The notes under the pieces were generated by a model, which did not search any database, was not told the origin of the DNA, and saw only the letters and a program-made list of their open reading frames with translations. A DNA stretch of 8,603 nt from an uncultured Eubacteriales bacterium (GTDB lineage: Bacteria; Bacillota; Clostridia; Peptostreptococcales; Anaerovoracaceae), in contig CADBSP010000165.1 of NCBI GenBank assembly GCA_902797405.1, forward strand, positions 1 through 8,603, in the 5' to 3' direction. Each line of letters opens with the position of its first letter. The first letter of the stretch is position 1. The translations under genes and the position numbers were made by a program. Shown piece after piece: positions 1 through 7,021 of the stretch.

Positions 1-674
1 GTTATGGTGGTGTCGTCCCATTGACTTCCTTCGTAGACCGACTTTATAGTAAGCCTGAACGAATTGGTTTCGCCTAGATCCGGGAAATAGACAACCTGTC
101 CTGCACCATAATCTTCTGCTAATGTTACTGCATATGTCTTTCCATTCGAAAACTCTATTACTGCATCGCACACTCTACCATTGCTATAATATAGATTCTC
201 GGTTTTTTGATAGCCATTATATATTTTAATCGCCTCAGGAATCGGAGCATCGAATGAGATTTGAATCCATTCGTCTATTCCGATTCCGGAAACTCCTTCA
301 GACCATGCTGTTAAAAGATTGCCGTCATAAAGGTTTCTGTCCCTATAATTAACACCTCCGTCATCCGGCAAAGTGGAAGACGCCCCTACTGCTCTTTTGT
401 ACGTCTTTTCCTTTTGTTCTTCTTCTTTATTCTCATTGCTGGAAGTATCTCCGTTTTGAGAATCTCCGGACAATGCATTCTCTTCATCTAACTCGTTGGC
501 TCCTTCATTTGCATAATAATCAGCCTTGTAATCGGATAAGCCCTTCGAACCAGCTAGCCAAATACCACCCATGATTCCCACAGGAATAATAATGCAGGCA
601 AAGAGAATCACCATAATGATGAGATACGCTGTCTTACCCTGTTTTCTTTTCCGCTTATTTCTGTCAGATCTCAT
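1..674 (-). CDS. Membrane-anchored protein with NADase-type glycan-binding (discoidin-like) domain, 3' partial
   Basis: The frame is open from an ATG at 674 to the window edge (224 codons visible), so the C-terminus is missing. The start has AAAGGA (681-686) six bases upstream. Residues 1-14 are very basic (RSDRNKRKRKQGK), then one hydrophobic segment spans about 17-41. There is no lipobox, so I read it as a signal anchor with the rest outside the cell. Residues 55-92 are a Ser/Asn/Glu/Lys-rich low-complexity linker. From about residue 97 comes a beta-sandwich-like domain with GASSTLPD, NLYDGNLLTAWSEG, GIDEWIQISFD, NGYQK, LYYSNGRV and FRLTIKSVYEGSQWDDT. That is the pattern of the NADase-type glycan-binding domain, related to F5/8 type C domains. 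No catalytic domain is visible, so a carbohydrate- or surface-binding role is inference. The ORF begins 21 nt after the transporter gene ends, which suggests cotranscription. Confidence 0.8.
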   Translation of the reverse strand, partial: MRSDRNKRKRKQGKTAYLIIMVILFACIIIPVGIMGGIWLAGSKGLSDYKADYYANEGANELDEENALSGDSQNGDTSSNENKEEEQKEKTYKRAVGASSTLPDDGGVNYRDRNLYDGNLLTAWSEGVSGIGIDEWIQISFDAPIPEAIKIYNGYQKTENLYYSNGRVCDAVIEFSNGKTYAVTLAEDYGAGQVVYFPDLGETNSFRLTIKSVYEGSQWDDTTI

Positions 675-695
675 TTTAAATCCTTTAGACTAATG

Positions 696-2054
696 CTACA
701 TCCAAATTAGCCAAACCAGGAGATATCCTGTAGTTACCGCAGCCAGCGTAAATGGAACGCTGTATGACATAAATTCCTTAGTCCCAACAGTATGTCCCTC
801 TTTTCTCAAAAGGCCTAATCCGGTGATATTTGCGCTTGCACCTATTGGCGTCAAATTGCCACCGAGCGTAGCTCCAACCAGTAGACCGAAATACATCAGA
901 TTTGGATGGATATCAATTCCACCCGCCTGAGATAGTTGTTTGGTTACAATCGCAACCACCGGAAGCATTGTAGCCGTGTAAGGGATATTGTCGATGAATG
1001 CTGAAGCAAATACAGACATCCAAACGATAATACTATAGATCAGGAATATGGAACCCTTGCTTCCGTCTCCACTTAGTCCGGCAATAGCATCACCGATTCT
1101 GCTAATAATTCCGGCTTCTGTGATTCCTCCTATTACAACAAATAAACCAGCCAGCAGAAATAACGTATAATAATCCAACTCTTTAAGCGCATTCTTTAGC
1201 GTGTTAGCGCTCTTCGTCTTTATCGTTTCACGAATGATACCTATAGCAAAGAAGAATAAGCAGATTAGTCCGTTCGTGATATCAGGTTTATAGAATTGAC
1301 CGGGAGCAGCATTGTTTTTATACGGAATAAATGAAGTTGCTATTAAGGTAATCACTGTTAAGAGAAGAAGTACAGTTGGCACCTTATCCTCTACATGGGT
1401 TCTTTGATTGAGGTATACGGATGCTGTTTCCTTTCGCATCTTTAACAGTATAATAAAAGCGCTGAGCAAGGCTCCAATCTCCGTAACCCAGAACATTCCC
1501 GGTTTCCCTTCAACGAAGAAAAAGTCAGTAAAGTCCAGGTTTGCTGCCTTTGCTAAAAGAATTGATGTTGTGTCCCCCACTAGCGTTGCTGCACCCTGCA
1601 GGTTAGATGAAATCGAAATGCATATGATTGCGGGAACGGGCGAAATCTTTAGTTCCTTACATAAAGCAATCGCAACGGGTGCAACCATTAAAACGGTAGC
1701 CACGTTGTCAACAAAAGCGGATATAATGCCGGCAAAGAGCGAAAGCACTACCACAAGCCACTTCACGCTATGAAGCCTGGAAACCAGGATATCGCTCATG
1801 AGCTTTGGCATTCCGGATTCAATAAACAGGAATACGGTACCCATGGTTCCTGCAATCATCATGAGAACATTCCAGTCTATTTGAGTCAATGCTTCCATAA
1901 TTCCATATTGAAAATCAGGAAACAGCCCTATCGTTCCAAGTACCACGAAAATTGTCGCGGAAGCGACAGCAACATATGGTCTTATCTTCTGAAAGGCGAA
2001 CATTAATACATATGTTATAACGAATATTATTCCAGCAACTATTGTTATGCTCAC
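696..2054 (-). CDS. ArsB/NhaD/SLC13-type (ion transporter superfamily) membrane transporter
   Basis: This 452-residue protein is strongly hydrophobic, with about 10-12 membrane segments. It shows the internal two-fold repeat of the ion transporter superfamily. SAFVDNVATVLMVAPV (112-127) is matched by SAFIDNIPYTATMLPV (351-366), and NLQGAATLVGDTTSILLAK (151-169) by NLTPIGASANITGLGLL (400-416). These paired Asp-Asn and Gly/Pro-rich hairpin motifs are seen in ArsB, NhaD, YbiR and SLC13/CitM permeases. The substrate cannot be assigned: arsenite, Na+/H+ exchange and dicarboxylates all occur in relatives. No arsR, arsA or arsC lies nearby, so arsenite export is not favoured. The start codon is GTG at 2054, with AGGGG (2064-2068) at a spacing of 9 nt; the next Met, residue 18, lies inside the first membrane segment and is less likely. 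It follows the flavoprotein gene by 74 nt and precedes the anchored binding protein by 21 nt. Confidence 0.88.
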   Translation of the reverse strand: MSITIVAGIIFVITYVLMFAFQKIRPYVAVASATIFVVLGTIGLFPDFQYGIMEALTQIDWNVLMMIAGTMGTVFLFIESGMPKLMSDILVSRLHSVKWLVVVLSLFAGIISAFVDNVATVLMVAPVAIALCKELKISPVPAIICISISSNLQGAATLVGDTTSILLAKAANLDFTDFFFVEGKPGMFWVTEIGALLSAFIILLKMRKETASVYLNQRTHVEDKVPTVLLLLTVITLIATSFIPYKNNAAPGQFYKPDITNGLICLFFFAIGIIRETIKTKSANTLKNALKELDYYTLFLLAGLFVVIGGITEAGIISRIGDAIAGLSGDGSKGSIFLIYSIIVWMSVFASAFIDNIPYTATMLPVVAIVTKQLSQAGGIDIHPNLMYFGLLVGATLGGNLTPIGASANITGLGLLRKEGHTVGTKEFMSYSVPFTLAAVTTGYLLVWLIWM

Positions 2055-2128
2055 TCTATTATACCCCTATATCCTTATTATGCTTTATTAATTGATTCGA
2101 TTATTACAGCAATTATGATTTAAACTCA

Positions 2129-3331
2129 TTATAACAGTTTTTTTGCCATGAACTCACCGGCCCTGAGCCCCGTGGTCCATGCGTTTTGCAAGTTGAAGCC
2201 TCCACATCTGAAATCGACATCAAGCATTTCACCGGAAAAGAATAACCCCGAAACAATTAATGATTCACCGGTTTCTTCATTTATCTCGGAAAGAGGAACG
2301 CCTCCCCTGGTTACCTGTGCCATTTCCCATCCGCGAAGTCCCTTAGGATGAAGTGCAAAACACCTTACTGTACAGCCTAGATTAAGAACGCATTCCGCCA
2401 ACGGCTCCTTTACTATCGATGTAAGTGATTCTACAGGGAAAGAGTCATCGAAATCCGGTGCAAAATCAATTAGGATTTCATATTCGGATAAATCTTTTCC
2501 TTCCAGGAATCTGCTTAAATCAAAAACGCATATGCCGGAAATCCCATAGTCCGTAAACTGTATTTCTCCGTATTCCTGAAAAACGTCATTATTGTTTTTC
2601 TTTAAGGTTATGTTTGCCTTCTGACGCACTCCGGACAGATTTCTGTATAACGCTGCTTTTGGATCTTCGGAGAACTCGGTTACTTCAACTCCTGTTAGCA
2701 CCGGGATAAGTGGTGTTACACTATGCCCCAGTTCTCTGGCAAATCCATAGCCGTCGCCTGTCGTCCCCATTTTGGGTTTGGACTTTCCACCGGCAGCAAT
2801 TAAAACTTCTTTTGCTACTACATCAAAAGGTTCATCTTCTCCCATGTCTCCGATTACATTTCTTAAAATGCTATTTGCACCGATGCTCTTCCCATCCCAC
2901 ATAGAGACCCTTCGGTATGCCTTTGGTCTATTGAAGATAGTGTTTACAGTAAATGAATCATTAGCTACGCTAACCTTCGTTACTTCTCTTCTCGTGATTA
3001 TTTCTACGCCTCTTTCTTCACATGCCTTTTTTAGGATGGAGACAACATCACGACCATCTTCCGAATATGGATAAATCCTCCCATCGGAATCAGTTCTGGT
3101 GAAGAGTCCGATGGCTGAAAAAAACAAGGATGTTTTTTCCCATTCCGGGCTTTTGATATTTGATAGATTGCATCTTCCGTTTCCCGAAGCAGCGACTTTA
3201 TGTCCCACTTCATCAAGTTTCTCCAGAATCAAAACAGATGCATCCGGATTAATATCGGCAGCTTTGATTGCTGCAATTAATCCTGACGCACCTCCCCCTA
3301 TTATGCAAATGTCACTATATACTTCTTTCAT
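2129..3331 (-). CDS. HI0933/BaiN-like NAD(P)/FAD-dependent oxidoreductase
   Basis: This 400-residue flavoprotein has an N-terminal Rossmann FAD-binding site, CIIGGGASGLIAA (9-21), with an acidic end to the second strand (VLILEK, 33-38). The family signature KVAASGNGRCNLSN (45-58) follows, then an LIAAGGKSKPKMGTTGDGYGFA stretch split around 177-198. The C-terminal family motif FSGEMLDVD (365-373), RCGGFNLQNAWTTG (375-388) is intact. Members are called HI0933, aminoacetone-oxidase-like, or BaiN/RdsA type. BaiN itself is linked to bile acid dehydroxylation, but most homologues lack a proven substrate, and no bai genes are here. The stretch after NLSN is shorter than I expect for the family, while 133-165 looks like an insertion. 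ATG 3331 has GGAG (3337-3340) five bases upstream. The gene follows purC by 54 nt, so it is probably cotranscribed. Confidence 0.88.
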   Translation of the reverse strand: MKEVYSDICIIGGGASGLIAAIKAADINPDASVLILEKLDEVGHKVAASGNGRCNLSNIKSPEWEKTSLFFSAIGLFTRTDSDGRIYPYSEDGRDVVSILKKACEERGVEIITRREVTKVSVANDSFTVNTIFNRPKAYRRVSMWDGKSIGANSILRNVIGDMGEDEPFDVVAKEVLIAAGGKSKPKMGTTGDGYGFARELGHSVTPLIPVLTGVEVTEFSEDPKAALYRNLSGVRQKANITLKKNNNDVFQEYGEIQFTDYGISGICVFDLSRFLEGKDLSEYEILIDFAPDFDDSFPVESLTSIVKEPLAECVLNLGCTVRCFALHPKGLRGWEMAQVTRGGVPLSEINEETGESLIVSGLFFSGEMLDVDFRCGGFNLQNAWTTGLRAGEFMAKKLL

Positions 3332-3385
3332 TCAGTCTCCACGCACGGCACATAAAGTGATTGCTATTAGGATAAACTTTATTTC

Positions 3386-4243
3386 TTAGGTTAAGAGATT
3401 GTATGCTTCCCAATACTTATCGATGGTTTTTTGAATCACATCTTCAGGCAGATTGTAATCGCTGTCCGGATTTGCTTTTAGCCAGTCGCGGACAAATTGC
3501 TTGTCGAAGCTCGGCTGGGATTTTCCCGGTTCATAGCCTTCCAAAGGCCAGAATCTGCTGCTATCCGGAGTAAGCATTTCGTCTCCGATAACAACCTCAC
3601 CGTTTTCATCTATTCCAAATTCAAACTTTGTATCCGCAATAATTATCCCACGGCTTAACGCATGCTCAGCGCATTTCTTATATAGAGCAATTGTATAGTC
3701 GCGAATCTTGGTTGCATATTCCTCACCGTGTCCGGGGAATTCTTTTTCTATAACCTCTATGCTTCTCTCGAATGAAATATTCTCATCATGGTCTCCGATT
3801 TCAGCCTTTGTGCTCGGAGTATAAATGGGTTCCGGAAGCCTATCGGATTCAACCAAGCCTTCAGGGAGCTTGATACCGCAAACTTCTCCTGTCTTTTGGT
3901 AACTGGACCAACCACTTCCTGTGATATATCCGCGAACAATGCATTCAACAGGGAGCATGGTCAGTTTCCTGCACATCATGCTTCTTCCATCAAAGTCTCC
4001 TTCATGGAAGTATTCCGGCATGTCCTTTACATCGGTTGAAATAACATGGTTTGGAACTATGTCACTGGTAAAGTCAAACCAAAACTTGGACATTAGAGTA
4101 AGAACCTTTCCCTTCCCAGGAACCAGATTCTTAAGTATTACATCGAACGCGGAGATGCGATCGGTCGCAACCATAATCAGGCTGTCTCCGGCATCATAGA
4201 TTTCACGAACCTTACCTTCTTTGATTGGTGCATATTTAGTCAT
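3386..4243 (-). CDS. purC: Phosphoribosylaminoimidazole-succinocarboxamide synthase (SAICAR synthase)
   Basis: PurC is the cytosolic purine-pathway enzyme that joins CAIR and L-aspartate with ATP to give SAICAR. The 285-residue protein is complete. The N-terminal lobe starts with IKEGKVREIYDAGD (7-20), the ATP-binding glycine-rich strand pair, followed by VATDRISAFDV (25-35). Family signature one, LPVECIVRGYITGSGW (97-112), and signature two, IIADTKFEFG (201-210), are intact, as are GDEMLTPDSSRFWP (220-233) and the C-terminal SFDKQFVRDWL (245-255). The length fits the longer 285-300 residue form rather than the compact form of about 237 residues. ATG 4243 is preceded by AAGGGTGG (4249-4256) at 5 nt. 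It lies alone, away from other pur genes, between proA (129 nt upstream) and the flavoprotein gene. No purine riboswitch or convincing promoter was found in the upstream gap. Confidence 0.97.
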   Translation of the reverse strand: MTKYAPIKEGKVREIYDAGDSLIMVATDRISAFDVILKNLVPGKGKVLTLMSKFWFDFTSDIVPNHVISTDVKDMPEYFHEGDFDGRSMMCRKLTMLPVECIVRGYITGSGWSSYQKTGEVCGIKLPEGLVESDRLPEPIYTPSTKAEIGDHDENISFERSIEVIEKEFPGHGEEYATKIRDYTIALYKKCAEHALSRGIIIADTKFEFGIDENGEVVIGDEMLTPDSSRFWPLEGYEPGKSQPSFDKQFVRDWLKANPDSDYNLPEDVIQKTIDKYWEAYNLLT

Positions 4244-4372
4244 TTAGTCCACCCTTAGCTAATCCTTTCGTTTTTAATGGAACACCCAATTATTTCATAA
4301 TCTATCATTTGCGATACGATTAATTCTAAACTAGAAAAATCATTCCTATATGTTTCATGTGCAGGAAGCCCC

Positions 4373-5662
4373 TTAGCCTCTTACTTGCCCATTACCGTAA
4401 ATAATGTATTTATAGCTGGTAAGCGCCAGAAGCCCCATAGGTCCTCTGGCATGGAGTTTCTGGGTACTTATCCCTATTTCTCCACCGAAGCCAAATTCAA
4501 AACCATCGGTAAACCTGGTAGATGCATTTACATAAACAGCAGCAGCATCCACTCTGTCCAGGAACTTCTGGGCATTGTCGTAGTTTTCCGTTACGATGGC
4601 TTCCGAATGTCCTGTATTATATTTATTTATGTGATCTATAGCTTCATCAATATCGTCGACTACTTTTATAGATATTTTTGCATCCAGGTATTCAGTTCCC
4701 CAGTCTTCTTCCGTTGCCGGGAGCACAGAACCAGCCTTTGATTCTCCGTCCTTGTTTTCCAATAAAGCATTTTCCTTAGCAATGTCCAGGGACTTATCAT
4801 CGCAATGCATTTCTATATTGCTCATGGCCAGCATCCTGGTAAGTTCAGGAAGTGCTTTATCTGCAATTCCTCTGTGCACCAGAAGCGATTCGCAAGCATT
4901 GCATACGCTCATCCTCTGAGTCTTTGCATTCTTTACAATTTTCACAGCCATGTCCAGGTTTGCACTTTCGTCAACAAAGACGTGACAATTGCCAACTCCG
5001 GTCTCAATCACAGGAACTGTGCTATTCTTTACCACTGTTTGAATCAGTCCTGCTCCTCCCCTAGGAATAAGCACATCTATATAGCCGTTCATTTTCATGA
5101 ACTCGGTTGCCGTTTCATGAGATGTATCTTCAATAAGCTGAACTGCGTCTTCGGTTACACCGCATGAATTAATCGCTCTTCTAAGTATATTCACTATGGC
5201 AATATTGCTGTTGATTGCATCGCTTCCGCCTTTTAGGATAACTGCGTTTCCTGTTTTAAAGCAGAGACCAAAAGCATCTGTCGTCACATTTGGACGAGCT
5301 TCATAGATGATACCTATCACACCCATCGGAACTCTCTTTTGACCAATCAGTAGACCGTTAGGGCGTTTACTCATTGAAATGACTTCACCTATTGGATCTG
5401 GGAGATTGGATATTTCCCTTAATCCCGTAGCCATGTCTTCCAGGCGACTCTCGGTAAGAAGAAGCCTGTCAAGCATATGCTCAGGCATGTCTTTTTTTCT
5501 GCCCTCAGCGAGGTCTCTTTTATTCTCACCTAGAATAAACGTAGCACTATCCATAATCGCATCTGCGCAAGCATTAAGCACTTCGTTTTTCTTACTGGTT
5601 CCAAGCACTCCCACTTCACGGGATGCCAATTTCGCCTTTTCACCGATTTCCACTAAATACAT
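4373..5662 (-). CDS. proA: Gamma-glutamyl phosphate reductase (glutamate-5-semialdehyde dehydrogenase)
   Basis: ProA carries out the second step of proline synthesis, NADPH-dependent reduction of gamma-glutamyl phosphate to glutamate-5-semialdehyde, in the cytosol. The aldehyde-dehydrogenase-like fold is full length. Numbering from the ATG, VPMGVIGIIYEARPNVT (111-127) and AVILKGGSDAINSN (140-153) form the cofactor region, IPRGGAGLI is at 199-207, and the catalytic cysteine lies in QRMSVCNACES (249-259, Cys254). The C-terminal FGFGGEIGISTQKLHARGPMGL (split across 390-411) is typical of ProA. I place the start at ATG 5662, because GGAG (5671-5674) sits 8 nt upstream of it but only 2 nt from the in-frame GTG at 5668. 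That gives 429 residues. It follows proB by 208 nt with no clear terminator, so it works with ProB as the usual pair. Confidence 0.96.
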   Translation of the reverse strand: MYLVEIGEKAKLASREVGVLGTSKKNEVLNACADAIMDSATFILGENKRDLAEGRKKDMPEHMLDRLLLTESRLEDMATGLREISNLPDPIGEVISMSKRPNGLLIGQKRVPMGVIGIIYEARPNVTTDAFGLCFKTGNAVILKGGSDAINSNIAIVNILRRAINSCGVTEDAVQLIEDTSHETATEFMKMNGYIDVLIPRGGAGLIQTVVKNSTVPVIETGVGNCHVFVDESANLDMAVKIVKNAKTQRMSVCNACESLLVHRGIADKALPELTRMLAMSNIEMHCDDKSLDIAKENALLENKDGESKAGSVLPATEEDWGTEYLDAKISIKVVDDIDEAIDHINKYNTGHSEAIVTENYDNAQKFLDRVDAAAVYVNASTRFTDGFEFGFGGEIGISTQKLHARGPMGLLALTSYKYIIYGNGQVRG

Positions 5663-5670
5663 ACTCACTT

Positions 5671-5674
5671 CTCC
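5671..5674 (-). promoter_or_regulatory. Ribosome binding site deciding the proA start
   Basis: On the minus strand GGAG is followed by AAGTGAGTATG. The spacing is 8 nt to the ATG at 5662 and only 2 nt to the in-frame GTG at 5668, so initiation at the ATG is favoured. The sequence shows the spacing directly; the start choice is inference. Confidence 0.65.
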
Positions 5675-5870
5675 ACAAACAACTAATGTTCTCTTTTCTA
5701 CTATTAGTTTATGCTCAATTCTTTACAGGCAATTGATGTTAAATTCTCTATGAAAACCAATGTCCGCTTATCTAAGAATGTTTGATTTCCACTTCTATAA
5801 TCGCACATTCTCAAATTGTATACCACTTATCTATAACACAATAGCCTATTGAATAAATTGATATCTATAG

Positions 5871-6848
5871 TTATAAATAATCGCCAAGTTCAAATCTTTC
5901 TATAGCATTCGACACAAACAGCGTTCCAATTGGTTCACCTGCCACAATGTGGTGAATGATATGAAAGTCATCACCGCTAGCGATAACCATATCTATTCCG
6001 GAGCCTGTAGCGATTCGAGCGGCAGTCAGTTTAGTTGCCATGCCTCCGGTTCCCGCAGTGCTTCCCGTAGAACTCTTTCCCATGGACAGTATCTGGCTAT
6101 CTATGCTTGTTACCGTGCTTATGAACTCGGCATCGGGATCAGTATGGGGATCAGATGTATATAGACCGTCAATATCCGAAAGGAGAATCAAAAGATCCGC
6201 TTCTACCAAATGTGCTACAACAGCAGATAATGTGTCATTATCTCCAAACACTGCCAGAGATTCAATTTCTGAAGTAGCAACTGTATCGTTCTCATTAACA
6301 ACCGGAATTACACCTAACTTCAGTAATTCCTCAAAGGTCTTCTTCGCATTGTTCGATGCTTCCTCACTAAGCAGATTATCCTTGGTAATTAAAACCTGTC
6401 CGCAGCTTTGGTTGTATTCGGCAAAGAGCTTCTGGTACATCATCATAAGTCTTGCCTGACCTACCGCTGCACATGCCTGCTTTTCTTCAATTCTGTCCGG
6501 TCTATGATCGACTCCAAGCGCAGTTCTTCCAACCATGATTGCACCTGAGGTCACCAAAACAACATCTACTCCGCTATTTCTAAGATAGCTGAGTTCTCTG
6601 ACGAGTATTTCCAGCTTTATAAGGTCCAATTTGCCACTTTCCGCGTGCGTTAATGAAGATGAACCCACTTTTACCACTATGCGTTTTTTGTCGCTGAAAT
6701 CTCTATTTATGGCTTTATCAAATGATTCCGATTCAGAGGAGTTATTTCCATCATGGGCATCTCTTTTTACCGATGAGTCATTCATTAACTCCAACATATC
6801 ATTCTTAAGTTTTTCTCTGACCGCATCTTTTAACTTATTCTCTATCAT
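5871..6848 (-). CDS. proB: Glutamate 5-kinase, PUA-less, with N-terminal extension
   Basis: ProB phosphorylates glutamate to gamma-glutamyl phosphate, the first step of proline synthesis and normally the point of proline feedback inhibition. In numbering from an upstream in-frame GTG (6854), the amino acid kinase domain begins at KRIVVKVGSSSLTH (57-70). It continues with VTSGAIMVGR (101-110), VVNENDTVAT (185-194), FGDNDTLSA (203-211), LLSDIDGLYTSDP (224-236) and GTGGMATKLTAA (268-279), so substrate and ATP sites look complete. The protein stops about 10 residues after the kinase fold ends, so the C-terminal PUA domain of longer ProB proteins is absent. About 55 extra N-terminal residues, charged and Ser/Asp/Glu-rich, precede the kinase. 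I choose ATG 6848 (325 aa), with AGAGG (6855-6859) 6 nt upstream. An in-frame TGA at 6858-6860 excludes starts further upstream. A start at Met20 or Met24 is possible but has a poorer binding site. Confidence 0.95.
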   Translation of the reverse strand: MIENKLKDAVREKLKNDMLELMNDSSVKRDAHDGNNSSESESFDKAINRDFSDKKRIVVKVGSSSLTHAESGKLDLIKLEILVRELSYLRNSGVDVVLVTSGAIMVGRTALGVDHRPDRIEEKQACAAVGQARLMMMYQKLFAEYNQSCGQVLITKDNLLSEEASNNAKKTFEELLKLGVIPVVNENDTVATSEIESLAVFGDNDTLSAVVAHLVEADLLILLSDIDGLYTSDPHTDPDAEFISTVTSIDSQILSMGKSSTGSTAGTGGMATKLTAARIATGSGIDMVIASGDDFHIIHHIVAGEPIGTLFVSNAIERFELGDYL

Positions 6849-6986
6849 ACACACCTCTCAATTATTTCAACCCATTTATTTTATCACATTTCCCAACACT
6901 TTACTATTATAATCAACTGCTCAAACGATAATACCTGAGGAAGCGCAAAATATAACTAAAGAAATGAAAAAGAAGTCTCTGTCCAA
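6849..6986 (-). promoter_or_regulatory. Untranslated leader of proB
   Basis: If transcription starts about 7 nt after the -10 box at 6993-6998, proB has a leader of roughly 140 nt. It is AT-rich and contains a lone TATAAT at 6906-6911 without a recognisable -35 box 16-18 nt upstream, so a second promoter is only a weak possibility. I see no T-box core, no strong hairpin and no leader peptide rich in proline codons, so attenuation control by proline is not supported here. Confidence 0.4.
6855..6859 (-). promoter_or_regulatory. Ribosome binding site deciding the proB start
   Basis: Minus-strand AGAGG is followed by GTGTGTATG, giving a 6-nt gap to ATG 6848. The in-frame GTG at 6854 overlaps the end of this gap and would be too close to the site. 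An in-frame TGA lies at 6858-6860, so the coding region cannot begin upstream of the GTG. Confidence 0.65.
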
Positions 6987-6992
6987 GCCACC

Positions 6993-7021
6993 TTTATAAT
7001 TATATTCCCTAAAAAAGTCAA
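6993..7021 (-). promoter_or_regulatory. Sigma-A-type promoter of proB(A)
   Basis: The minus strand reads TTGACT (7016-7021), a spacer of exactly 17 nt (6999-7015), then TATAAA (6993-6998). Each box differs from the sigma-A consensus by one base. The position fits proB, the first gene downstream on this strand, with a start point near 6986. The -35 box overlaps the end of the poly-U tract of the upstream terminator, so the two transcription units abut with no gap. The match is seen directly; activity is inference. Confidence 0.7.

Noticed and set aside
1408..2006. Plus-strand open frames opposite the transporter gene
   Set aside because: They are antisense to a well-supported membrane protein gene and their products match no family pattern I know.
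2058..2063. TATAAT just before the transporter gene as a -10 box
   Set aside because: It lies between the ribosome binding site and the start codon, with no -35 box 16-18 nt upstream. A transcript starting there would lose its ribosome site.
3031..3216. A frameshift in the flavoprotein gene, suggested by a second minus-strand frame
   Set aside because: The main frame is continuous, with family motifs on both sides (NGRCNLSN and RIYPYSEDG), and the second frame shows no family motif.
4244..4260. AAGGGTGG before purC, resembling the T-box core
   Set aside because: The rest of the T-box sequence (TACCGCG) and any specifier stem are missing, and the motif sits exactly where the ribosome binding site should be.
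5663..5870. A separate promoter for proA in the proB-proA gap
   Set aside because: The best pair on the minus strand, TTGTGT and TACAAT, is only 15 nt apart with a poor -35 box. Not strong enough to list.
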